Source: an uncultured Muribaculaceae bacterium
Lineage (GTDB): Bacteria > Bacteroidota > Bacteroidia > Bacteroidales > Muribaculaceae
Direction of reading: 5' to 3'
Assembly (NCBI GenBank): GCA_910578305.1
Contig: CAJTQH010000007.1
Coordinates: forward strand, 1-33,082
DNA length: 33,082 nucleotides
Part shown: positions 24,717-32,118 of the stretch, one piece after another
Position numbering within the stretch: the first letter of the stretch is position 1
How the letters are laid out: each line of letters opens with the position of its first letter
Made by a program: the position numbers and the translations under genes
Notes under the pieces: generated by a model
Seen by the model: the letters and a program-made list of their open reading frames with translations, nothing else
Told to the model about the DNA's origin: nothing
Databases searched by the model: none

Positions 24717-25940
24717 ATGGAACTGTTGAAATCATTGCTTTTCATGCTCAATGCCATGTCGCCCTACATACTTCTTGGATTCCTGATAGCCGGTGTGATG
24801 CACGCTTTTGTGCCGCAACGCACCATGGCACGACATCTTGCGGGCACGGGATGGAAAGCATCTGTAAAAGCTGCCATGATAGGGGTGCCCCTGCCGTTGT
24901 GTTCGTGCGGAGTGTTGCCTACAGCCATAGCCATGCGCCGTGGTGGAGCGTCGAAAGCTGCGTCGACATCTTTTCTTATAGCCACACCGCAGACCGGAGT
25001 CGACAGCATAGCCGCCACGTGGTCGTTGCTCGGCCCGGTGTTTGCGATTGTTCGTCCGGTAGCAGCACTCATCACCTCAGTGGCGGGCGGAGTGGCGGTA
25101 GGACGCACTGAAAAACCTGCCGGCATACAGTGTGTCGAGGACGAAGCAAAGCCGGAAAGGGTATCGTTTGTCGGCAAATGCATCAACGCGTTGCGCTATG
25201 GCTTTGTCGACCTTGTGGGGAGTATCGGATCGTGGCTTGTGATCGGTCTTATAGTGGCTGCTCTCATCACGGTGTATGTACCGTCGGATTTCTTTTCCGT
25301 GCTCGGTAAGGCCCCATTGCTGTCCATGATAGCCGCGCTTGTCATAGCCGTGCCGATGTACGTGTGCGCCACAGGCTCCATACCTATAGCCATGTCGTTG
25401 ATGCTCAAAGGACTCTCGCCCGGCACGGCTTTTGTATTGCTCATGGCCGGACCGGCGGTTAATTTTGCATCGTTTACACTCATATCGCGAGAGATGGGGC
25501 GCAAATCGGCTGCCATATACCTTTGTTCGATCATCGCAGGAGCATTGACATTCGGGCTCATTATCGACTATCTCATGCCGTCACAATGGTTTACCATAGC
25601 CATGGACGCACATCAAGCTCACGGATCGCATGGCATATCATGGTTCCCATTGTCTTGCTCCGCTGTGCTGATACTACTACTCATAGCGGCATTTATCAGA
25701 AATCACAAACATAATCGATCACATATAACTACTGATTCAATGACAAAGAAATACCAAGTAACCGGCATGAATTGTCCGCATTGTCGTGCCAGTGTCGACC
25801 GCAGCATAGCGGCAGTCGAAGGAGTGACCACAGTCGACGTAAACCTGTCAGACGGCATCGCCACAGTGGAAGGCGAACACAATCCCGACGACGTTATCAA
25901 AGCCGTACAGGCCGCCGGCTTCGAAATCTCTCCACTCTGA
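24717..25940 (+). CDS. SO_0444-type Cu/Zn efflux permease with C-terminal HMA domain
   Basis: The 407-residue protein has eight or so membrane helices in two halves (about 1-320). The conserved GVPLPLCSCGVLPTA motif (C62, C64) and LMAGPAVNFAS place it in the permease family that includes SO_0444 and ArsP-like exporters. After a short linker comes an HMA domain (342-407) with GMNCPHC (C353, C356). It likely exports a soft metal, with the HMA domain delivering the ion. I start at ATG 24717; a TTG two codons upstream is unlikely. An in-frame ATG at 25740 begins exactly at the HMA domain. The upstream HMA-AraC protein is the probable regulator. Confidence 0.88.
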   Translation: MELLKSLLFMLNAMSPYILLGFLIAGVMHAFVPQRTMARHLAGTGWKASVKAAMIGVPLPLCSCGVLPTAIAMRRGGASKAASTSFLIATPQTGVDSIAATWSLLGPVFAIVRPVAALITSVAGGVAVGRTEKPAGIQCVEDEAKPERVSFVGKCINALRYGFVDLVGSIGSWLVIGLIVAALITVYVPSDFFSVLGKAPLLSMIAALVIAVPMYVCATGSIPIAMSLMLKGLSPGTAFVLLMAGPAVNFASFTLISREMGRKSAAIYLCSIIAGALTFGLIIDYLMPSQWFTIAMDAHQAHGSHGISWFPLSCSAVLILLLIAAFIRNHKHNRSHITTDSMTKKYQVTGMNCPHCRASVDRSIAAVEGVTTVDVNLSDGIATVEGEHNPDDVIKAVQAAGFEISPL

Positions 25941-26397
25941 AATGAAGTAGCATGACTGGAGATAAAAAAGTTTAGGGAAATACCGATGTGTTCTGACAAA
26001 GCTGAATACTGACAAGAATAAATATTGGTATAAGTCTCAATTTCCGTAATGGGAATTGGGACTTTATGATAATATAAGGGATTGTTCGTGCAAGTGTTTG
26101 TAGTATAGGTTGTTGTGTGTAAATGTGCGGCGCGGTTAGAGTAATAGGGGATTATCTTGCTTTTGATATGTTGCAGTTTAAACGTACGTATTACTTGCAA
26201 AAAAAATCACGTAACAGGTTGAATTTCCATTAAAAATGTATAACTTCGCAATGCTCACAAGTGTATCTTGCAAGAAAGTGTGACGCATACCATGAAGATA
26301 AAACGATAAGGCGTTATTTGGTTGCATTGCAAATGCGTCTGTGCTATAATAAGCCATGAAATAATAGAATGTTCTAACCAAAACATAAATAAACGAT
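25941..26397. other. Long AT-rich gap between the metal module and the RiPP cluster
   Basis: This 457-bp stretch contains the hairpin at 26034-26065 and short self-complementary words (CTTGCAAG near 26267; GCATT-GCA-AATGC near 26325). The only plus-strand frames are tiny (for example 21 codons from 26168) and do not look coding. I see no full TAnnTTTG promoter for the gene at 26398, no repeats of an insertion element and no tRNA. Confidence 0.5.
26034..26065 (+). terminator. Possible terminator after the HMA permease gene
   Basis: GTCTCAATTTCC (26034-26045) pairs with GGGAATTGGGAC (26051-26062), with two G-U pairs and a 5-nt loop, followed by only three Ts. It lies 94 bp past the stop. Confidence 0.45.
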
Positions 26398-26706
26398 ATG
26401 ATACAATATCTTTTTAGTCTTCTGCCGGTGGCATTGCCAATTGCTGTTTTGATTGTGTTAATAGTGGCGTTGATAGTACTATACATTCTTGCACGAATTT
26501 TATTCAGTTCGGATACCGCATCGGGCATTGTAAGTGGCGCGTTTTATGGTATTTTGATCGGGATAATCGTTGGATTGGTGTGTGTATATATATCCGCAGG
26601 TTCATTAGCTAAAATGTTTTTCACTTCAATATCTTGGATGCCTTTTGTTTATGGCATGGGCGCCACTGTTTTGTTCTGTAGTATCTTGGGAGGAGTGAAA
26701 AAATAA
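26398..26706 (+). CDS. Small three-helix membrane protein, candidate accessory/immunity protein of the RiPP cluster
   Basis: The 102-residue product has three predicted membrane helices (about 8-33, 42-66 and 80-99) separated by short loops, and ends in KK. No known family is recognised. It lies 135 bp upstream of the Cys-rich precursor gene in the same direction, with no terminator between, so it may share a transcript with the cluster. Small membrane proteins in this position often give self-immunity or help export, but nothing in the sequence proves this. A minus-strand frame over the same DNA is a weaker coding candidate. The AT-rich leader before the ATG is typical for this genome. Confidence 0.6.
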   Translation: MIQYLFSLLPVALPIAVLIVLIVALIVLYILARILFSSDTASGIVSGAFYGILIGIIVGLVCVYISAGSLAKMFFTSISWMPFVYGMGATVLFCSILGGVKK

Positions 26707-26750
26707 GATAACAATAGCGAGTATCCGAATCAATAACAAAAATCCAAGGT

Positions 26751-26780
26751 GTATGCAGAAAAACCGTAATAGAGTATGCA
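26751..26780 (+). repeat. GTATGCA direct repeat ahead of the precursor gene
   Basis: GTATGCA occurs at 26751-26757 and 26774-26780, with starts 23 bp apart, about two helical turns. It lies in the gap that must hold any separate precursor promoter, where no TAnnTTTG box is visible. A regulator site is possible; a chance repeat cannot be excluded. Confidence 0.25.
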
Positions 26781-26841
26781 ATGGAGTAACCGACCTTCCA
26801 GCAAACGGGTAGGGCCTTACAAATAATAAATAGAATAAATT

Positions 26842-26946
26842 ATGCTTACAGAAGTTTATTCAGTTAATGAAAATACCTGCAATTCCGCATCGGGATGCTG
26901 CGATGTTTTCGGCTACGGCTGCTCTTGCGCGTGCAACAACAGCTAA
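26842..26946 (+). CDS. Six-cysteine RiPP precursor peptide
   Basis: This small frame encodes 34 residues. Residues 1-12 (MLTEVYSVNENT) form a short leader-like part with two acidic residues and no Cys. Residues 13-34 (C13, then SASGCCDVFGYGCSCAC, then NNS) hold six cysteines at 13, 19, 20, 27, 29 and 31, with Gly, Ser and Asn between them. This is the composition expected of a substrate for radical SAM/SPASM maturases that build thioether links. Five enzyme genes follow directly, and a strong hairpin separates the precursor from them. The ATG is preceded by an A/T-only leader and an in-frame stop at 26836, so no longer product is possible. It resembles in style other Cys-rich maturase substrates, but I recognise no named family. 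Confidence 0.82.
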   Translation: MLTEVYSVNENTCNSASGCCDVFGYGCSCACNNS

Positions 26947-26956
26947 AAAACACATT

Positions 26957-27014
26957 GCATCTGTGCCAGTGTGAGCGATATGTTCGTATATCTGGCACAG
27001 ATGCTTATCTTTTT
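26957..27014 (+). terminator. Strong hairpin/attenuator between the precursor and the first maturase gene
   Basis: GCATCTGTGCCAG (26957-26969) and CTGGCACAGATGC (26992-27004) pair perfectly over 13 bp. Within the loop GATAT and ATATC can pair further. A T-run (27010-27014) follows, and the next ATG is at 27020. It probably lowers read-through into the enzymes and protects the precursor mRNA 3' end. Confidence 0.85.
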
Positions 27015-27019
27015 AGGGT

Positions 27020-28372
27020 ATGATACAGAAATCTCTTAACGCAAATAATATATACTCCATTCCGGTCGGAAAATATTTCGGGGTGGAGGACTCAATATGT
27101 CAATTGGTTTATGCTCCATTGGCCAATTTGTTTTTTCTTTCCACTCCTTCGGAAGTTGAAAGACTTGAAGTCTTGACAGAGGCTGGGTGCAAAACGGATG
27201 AAACGCTCAATCGCTTGCTAGGCCAAACAGTTCAGTCTGGAATAAATGTGGAAGTGTCGGAAGATACATTCTGCACGTTGCATCTTCTGCTTAATGAAAA
27301 GTGTAATTTTAAGTGCAAATATTGTTATTCGGCATCCGGGAGGTCTACAGCCGAACTGGATATGTCATTGGTCGCACCCACTCTTGATTTTTTCCTTTCC
27401 CGCAATCGCAAGGCCGTTAAAGACCGCACTATAATGTTTATGGGAGGAGGCGAGCCTGCTCTGTCATGGAATATTTTGAAGGAAGCAACAGTCTATGCTG
27501 AAAAAGTAGCATTGGCCAATGATGTGAAGCCACATTTTGCTATCACTACAAACGGTTCGATTTTAAACGATGAAATGATTTCTTTTTTTAAAGAACATAA
27601 CTTTACCGTGCAGCTATCGTTTGAAGTGTTGCCTGATGTGCAGAATGAGCAGCGAGGGTTCTACGATGTTGTCGCTGCAAATGTGGTAAAACTTACAGAA
27701 GCCGGAGTGGACAACTATGTTCGCTCGACAATTACTGAAAAAAATGTCGATCTAATACCGGAGATGGTAAGATACTGCCATGAGCACTTTCCATTGGTGA
27801 CGAAATTAAGTTGCCAGCAGGTGGTTGATCCCGCGTATTTCACATCTACTGACGTGGTTAAAGATTTCTTTGCGCGTTACTTCAAGTCATTTAAAGAAGG
27901 TGAGCGTGTAGCAGGCAGGCTTGGTTTGACGTTGCGTTCATCGTCCTCTCATCTCATAAATTATTCCAAGCGAGAGCGATTCTGTTATAATCTTGTGTGC
28001 CTTACACCTTATGGCACTTTGACTGTTTGTCCCGATGTGTCGTCTCCGGTGGAGGCTGATTACGAGGACGCTGTTTTTGGTAAAATTACCGATTCACATA
28101 TTGTGGAGATCAATGCGGATAAGTTTCGAAAGATAACTGAGGGCAATATTCATACAATAGACAAATGTAAGGATTGTTATGCCAGATGGAATTGTGGCAG
28201 TGGATGTCCGAGTAGCCGGCGTGTATATGAAGCCGATATTTTCGATGCTATATGCGATCATTATCGACTTATGCTCACCGACAGCCTTGTTTGTGCTTTG
28301 GCATCGCGGTATGAAAAATCCACAGGGAAAAATCTCATTAATGATATCTCCGAAAAACTCAAAGAATCATGA
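27020..28372 (+). CDS. Radical SAM/SPASM peptide maturase (first of two)
   Basis: This 450-residue enzyme has a radical SAM core with C95, C99 and C102 in KCNFKCKYCYS binding the catalytic [4Fe-4S] cluster, and FMGGGEPALSW for SAM. The C-terminal SPASM domain has the full set: C322, G332 and C337 (C-x9-G-x4-C), then C383, C386, C392 and C396 (C-x2-C-x5-C-x3-C) and C412, enough for two auxiliary clusters. Residues about 8-70 (NIYSIPVGKYFG...VYAPLANLFFL) form a small N-terminal domain shared with the next gene and placed where peptide-binding (RRE/PqqD-like) domains occur. It is 73 bp after the Cys-rich peptide and likely crosslinks it. It overlaps the next gene by 4 bp. Confidence 0.9.
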   Translation: MIQKSLNANNIYSIPVGKYFGVEDSICQLVYAPLANLFFLSTPSEVERLEVLTEAGCKTDETLNRLLGQTVQSGINVEVSEDTFCTLHLLLNEKCNFKCKYCYSASGRSTAELDMSLVAPTLDFFLSRNRKAVKDRTIMFMGGGEPALSWNILKEATVYAEKVALANDVKPHFAITTNGSILNDEMISFFKEHNFTVQLSFEVLPDVQNEQRGFYDVVAANVVKLTEAGVDNYVRSTITEKNVDLIPEMVRYCHEHFPLVTKLSCQQVVDPAYFTSTDVVKDFFARYFKSFKEGERVAGRLGLTLRSSSSHLINYSKRERFCYNLVCLTPYGTLTVCPDVSSPVEADYEDAVFGKITDSHIVEINADKFRKITEGNIHTIDKCKDCYARWNCGSGCPSSRRVYEADIFDAICDHYRLMLTDSLVCALASRYEKSTGKNLINDISEKLKES

Positions 28373-29718
28373 ATGCCGATAGATTGTCGAAACAAAACAT
28401 ATTTGCAATTCCCGTAGGTGACATTTGGGGATTTCCGAATGAAAAAGTATATGTGGTCTATGCTCCTTTGGGTGGACACATTTCTCTCGCTACACGTGAT
28501 AATGTGGCCGAGCTTGTAAAATGTGCGGATGGAGAGACTGTAAAAGATTCAGTAAAACGAACGTTGGCGGCATTTCAGGCATCGGGCAATGTCCCGGTAC
28601 ATTATCTTCCAAAGTCGCCTGACGAATTGTTTCAGATAGACATTTTATGCAATTACACATGTAACTTCAAGTGCATTTATTGCTATTCGGCTAAGGGGCG
28701 ATCTCATGGCGAGGTAAAGTTTGAGAATGTAAAAGCTGTAGTAGATTATTTATTTAAATCGGGTCGAAGGCAGAAAAATCCATATATTATCAATTTCAGC
28801 GGGGGCGGTGAGCCCTTGATAAGTTTTCCTCTGATTAAAAAAACTGTCGAATATATTCATGAAGTAGCCGATAAGACATCGTACAGATATAATATAGGAT
28901 TAGTGACAAACGGAAGTCTTATCACGGATGAAATTATCGACTATTTTGCAGCTAAAAGAGTTGATATGGCCGTATCATTCGAAATATTATCCGATTTACA
29001 GAATAAAGAGAGAGGCAGTTACGATAAGGTTGCATCCAATATTGATATGATGTTGGAAAAAAACTATCCTTTCGGCATACGCACTACATTCACGCCGGAA
29101 AGCGTGAGTAGAATGTGTGAAATGATTGAAGAGGTTCACCGCCGTTTCCCTAAGTTGCATAAGGTGGTTTATGATGTGGTTTTGGCGCCGGAACTGTTTG
29201 AATCGCCTGAGCGATTGCGTGAATATTACGATACTTTTCTGACGGAGTATTATAAAGCAAAAAAAATGGCCGGAGACTATGGTATTACGCTTGAGAGTGT
29301 TGCTGTTGAAACATTATCGATGATTCGAGACCGGACATGTGAGGGAAAGATTGTACTTACGCCATCGGGCACAATATCATCATGCGCCAGAGTTTCATCA
29401 CCTGTTGAATCTCAATATGAAAATTATATTTATGGGCGTGTGGCTGATGGAGAAGTAATATTTGACACTGAGGCATTTTCTGAAATATTGAACATGCACA
29501 ATATATACTCTGGACAGGAGTGCGAAGGCTGTTTCGCAAAATGGAATTGTGGTGGCGGATGCCGCCTGTTTCATGATTCATTTTCTGAAGATTTTGAAAA
29601 AGTCAGATGTGATTTTGTAAAAAAAGCACTTCGTTTCGAATTGGTGAATGTACTTGCATCCAGATTTGAAAAGCAAACTGGTGTCAGTCTGGAAGCCCAT
29701 TTAAAAAAGAATCTCTGA
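28369..29718 (+). CDS. Radical SAM/SPASM peptide maturase (second, paralogous)
   Basis: This 449-residue enzyme parallels its upstream neighbour along its length: NIFAIPVG...VYAPLGGHISL at the N-terminus, C98, C102 and C105 in TCNFKCIYCYSAKGRS, NFSGGGEPL, and a SPASM domain with CEGKIVLTPSGTISSC, then ECEGCFAKWNCGGGC and a last Cys in RCDFV. The tail LVNVLASRFEKQTG matches LVCALASRYEKSTG of the first enzyme. The pair arose by duplication but has clearly diverged, so they may act on different cysteines, in sequence, or as a heterodimer. ATGA overlap with the previous gene indicates coupled translation. Confidence 0.9.
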   Translation: MNADRLSKQNIFAIPVGDIWGFPNEKVYVVYAPLGGHISLATRDNVAELVKCADGETVKDSVKRTLAAFQASGNVPVHYLPKSPDELFQIDILCNYTCNFKCIYCYSAKGRSHGEVKFENVKAVVDYLFKSGRRQKNPYIINFSGGGEPLISFPLIKKTVEYIHEVADKTSYRYNIGLVTNGSLITDEIIDYFAAKRVDMAVSFEILSDLQNKERGSYDKVASNIDMMLEKNYPFGIRTTFTPESVSRMCEMIEEVHRRFPKLHKVVYDVVLAPELFESPERLREYYDTFLTEYYKAKKMAGDYGITLESVAVETLSMIRDRTCEGKIVLTPSGTISSCARVSSPVESQYENYIYGRVADGEVIFDTEAFSEILNMHNIYSGQECEGCFAKWNCGGGCRLFHDSFSEDFEKVRCDFVKKALRFELVNVLASRFEKQTGVSLEAHLKKNL

Positions 29719-29720
29719 AG

Positions 29721-31046
29721 ATGATGAAAAATGTACTGTTGCTGATTCCACGATATCATACATACGGGTTTGACGGGTATTATGTCATGCCTATGGGTAC
29801 ATTGTATGTTTCAGCATATCTTAAGCAAGCAGGTGTGGCAAATGTCATAACATTGAATCTAAATCACCGTGAGGGAAAAGAATTCGATATATTGTCCGAG
29901 ATTATAGAAAAGGAAGATATTGATATAGTCGGAATAGGGGGCTTGTCAGGCGAATATCATGATCTTGCACGGATGGCACGTTTTGCCAGAGCCATAAAGC
30001 CTGACATCGTGATAATGATGGGTGGCGGTATCGTTACAGCCGATCCTGAAACAGCCATGCTTGCAATCTCGGAAGTGGATTATGGTATGATAGGAGAGGG
30101 AGAACTTACAATAGTCGAGCTGGTTGAAGCCCTCACCGGAAATGGAGATATCCAATCGGTCGACGGGCTGATATTCCGCAATAAACAGGGTCGACTGGTT
30201 CGAACCGCGATGCGTAAGGAAATAAGTGATCTGGATTCGTTGCCATTTCCGGATTATGAGGGTTTTGATTATGGGGAGTATCTTCGATGTAATCCGGATA
30301 TAAGTGATGAGGGCAAACGCTATTCACAAGTGTCGGTAATAGGCGGACGTTCATGTAAATTCAATTGTACGTTCTGCTTCCATCCGTCGGGATCTAAATA
30401 TCGCCAGCGCTCACTCGACTCTATTTTCAAAGAGATAGATTGGCTCACGGAGCATTACGACATATCTTATATTGCATTGCGCGAAGAACTGTTTGCTACG
30501 GACAATGACCGTGTCAGGGAGTTTTGCCTGCGGATGGAAAACTATGATTTTGACTGGTCGATACAGCTTCGTATCGACAATATAAATCAGGAACTGGTCG
30601 ATCTGCTTAAAAATACCAGATGCAGATATATTTTTGTCGGAGTGGAAAGTGCTGTGGACGAGATACTAAAGAGTATGCATAAGGGTATATCTGTAGCTCA
30701 GATAGAGGATGCGTTGGAAATGCTGAATAAGGCAGGATTAAATTCTCGTTCGGGTGTCATAATGGGCGACACTATGGAAACGGTCGAGACTGCGGAGCAA
30801 ACCATTGAGTGGTTTATGAATAACCATGATCGTTACCGTATGTTCTTGGATATGATAATTGCATTCCCCGGATCGATCATCTACAATAGAGCCTGTAAGG
30901 AAAACATAATACCTGATAAAGTGAGATTTCTTACAGACGGATGTCCGATAGTCAATCTCACTCGCATGAGTGATGTGGATTTTGTCGGTATGATGAATCG
31001 CGTCGAAAAGTTTAATCATCGAAAATACAATTATAAGAAATACTGA
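29721..31046 (+). CDS. B12-binding-type radical SAM enzyme
   Basis: This 441-residue protein has an N-terminal Rossmann-like cobalamin-binding-type domain (about 1-140): LLLIPRYHTYGFDGYYVMPMGTLYVSAYLKQAG, HREG in the place of the HxxG of the B12 motif, IVGIGGLSG and MMGGG. The usual Asp of DxHxxG is not present, so B12 binding is probable but base-off His ligation is not assured. The radical SAM core follows, with C212, C216 and C219 in SCKFNCTFC. Such enzymes methylate or rearrange unactivated carbons and occur in many RiPP and natural-product pathways. It begins 2 bp after the second maturase gene. The best guess is C-methylation of the precursor; the substrate is unproven. Confidence 0.85.
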   Translation: MMKNVLLLIPRYHTYGFDGYYVMPMGTLYVSAYLKQAGVANVITLNLNHREGKEFDILSEIIEKEDIDIVGIGGLSGEYHDLARMARFARAIKPDIVIMMGGGIVTADPETAMLAISEVDYGMIGEGELTIVELVEALTGNGDIQSVDGLIFRNKQGRLVRTAMRKEISDLDSLPFPDYEGFDYGEYLRCNPDISDEGKRYSQVSVIGGRSCKFNCTFCFHPSGSKYRQRSLDSIFKEIDWLTEHYDISYIALREELFATDNDRVREFCLRMENYDFDWSIQLRIDNINQELVDLLKNTRCRYIFVGVESAVDEILKSMHKGISVAQIEDALEMLNKAGLNSRSGVIMGDTMETVETAEQTIEWFMNNHDRYRMFLDMIIAFPGSIIYNRACKENIIPDKVRFLTDGCPIVNLTRMSDVDFVGMMNRVEKFNHRKYNYKKY

Positions 31047-31047
31047 T

Positions 31048-32118
31048 ATGCAAAAATTATCGGACGAATCTATTAAACGTTTGACGTCGCTCATAGAAAT
31101 CATTTCGCCCTCAATGCAGGAACATAACATGATGTCATTCCTAAATAAAGACTGGTGTTCTGTTATGCCCGGGGTTACATCTAAACTTGATGCTATGGGA
31201 AATATGGAGTTCTCAATCCGCAAAAATGCTGCATATCCGACCCTTGCGCTTGTCGCTCATTCCGATACAATATGTATTCAGATCACACAAAGTGTCGGTA
31301 ATGGAAAATATAAGTTCAGATCCATAGGATGTAGTCCGCACATGTTGCTCGGACAGAAAGTTACTGTCATAAATGAGTATGGGGATACATTCAGAGGTGT
31401 GGTCGGATTTGATGCGACATCACAGTTCGCTCAGCCCAAAGGTCTCGTATTTGAAGATCTGTGGATCGATGTGCCGAACGTGGATAATTGCCATTTAATT
31501 GATACGGGCGATTTGGCTGTTTTGACTCCGGCTTTTAATATTGATGGCGACTTCATCATCGCTACGGCTCTTGATGATAGAGTTGGATTGTTTGTAATAG
31601 GAGAAGTGTTGCGATGGTATTCCAAAAATGATGTACCTGTCAATCTTACATGCGTGGCGACTGTTCAGGAGGAAGTGGGCCTTCGTGGCGCACTTGCGTT
31701 TGATTTTCAGTATAAGCCGGATGCTGTAATAGTATTAGACGTGGATTATGCTACGGACATACCTTATCATCATGAAGACCAGATGGGGCGGCTGTATTTA
31801 CAGAGAGGGCCTGGAGTATTGCGCAAATCGGACAACTCATCTGTTATGAGGCAATTTATCAAGTCAGTGGCTTCAGCACGCAATATTTCGCTTCAGACGT
31901 CTTTGGGCCGGTTTGTATATGGTGGAACCGATTGCTCGTCACTTCAGTCGTATCGTGATATTCGAGGATTTCACACCGCCAATATCAGTGTGCCTTGCCG
32001 TTATATGCATTCGCCTGTTGAAACGGTATCGCTTTCAGACGTAGCTCATTCCATAGAAATTATTGAAGCTGTGATTGACTCTTTGCCTGATACATCACTC
32101 TTTGGATATAATTTATGA
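31048..32118 (+). CDS. M42 family metallo-aminopeptidase-like protein
   Basis: This 356-residue protein matches M42 (glutamyl/deblocking aminopeptidase, TET-type) enzymes. The metal ligands appear complete: H71 and D73 in VAHSDT, D176 in ATALDDRVG, E208/E209 in TVQEEVGLRGA, D231 in VLDVDYA and H321 in RYMHSPVE. The usual Glu after HxD is a Thr here. M42 enzymes trim residues one at a time from peptide N-termini. Placed 1 bp after the B12-type gene and overlapping the formyltransferase gene, it could remove the precursor's short leader. General peptide turnover is the alternative. Confidence 0.88.
   Translation: MQKLSDESIKRLTSLIEIISPSMQEHNMMSFLNKDWCSVMPGVTSKLDAMGNMEFSIRKNAAYPTLALVAHSDTICIQITQSVGNGKYKFRSIGCSPHMLLGQKVTVINEYGDTFRGVVGFDATSQFAQPKGLVFEDLWIDVPNVDNCHLIDTGDLAVLTPAFNIDGDFIIATALDDRVGLFVIGEVLRWYSKNDVPVNLTCVATVQEEVGLRGALAFDFQYKPDAVIVLDVDYATDIPYHHEDQMGRLYLQRGPGVLRKSDNSSVMRQFIKSVASARNISLQTSLGRFVYGGTDCSSLQSYRDIRGFHTANISVPCRYMHSPVETVSLSDVAHSIEIIEAVIDSLPDTSLFGYNL

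Noticed and set aside
26182..26189. Palindrome ACGTACGT as an operator for the RiPP cluster
   Set aside because: Only 8 bp, symmetry does not extend, and it is more than 200 bp from the first gene.
25703..26200. 165-codon minus-strand frame in the gap before the RiPP cluster
   Set aside because: It overlaps the end of the HMA permease gene antisense and continues over an AT-rich gap; it is rich in Tyr, Thr, Ile and His with no motif.
26178..26528. 116-codon minus-strand frame overlapping the small membrane protein
   Set aside because: The plus-strand frame has a cleaner three-helix layout and correct direction for the cluster; the minus-strand one has an ill-defined product.
26753..26823. 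Two tiny frames of 16-19 codons just before the precursor
   Set aside because: They overlap each other, have no Cys-rich or leader-like pattern and no sign of being coding.
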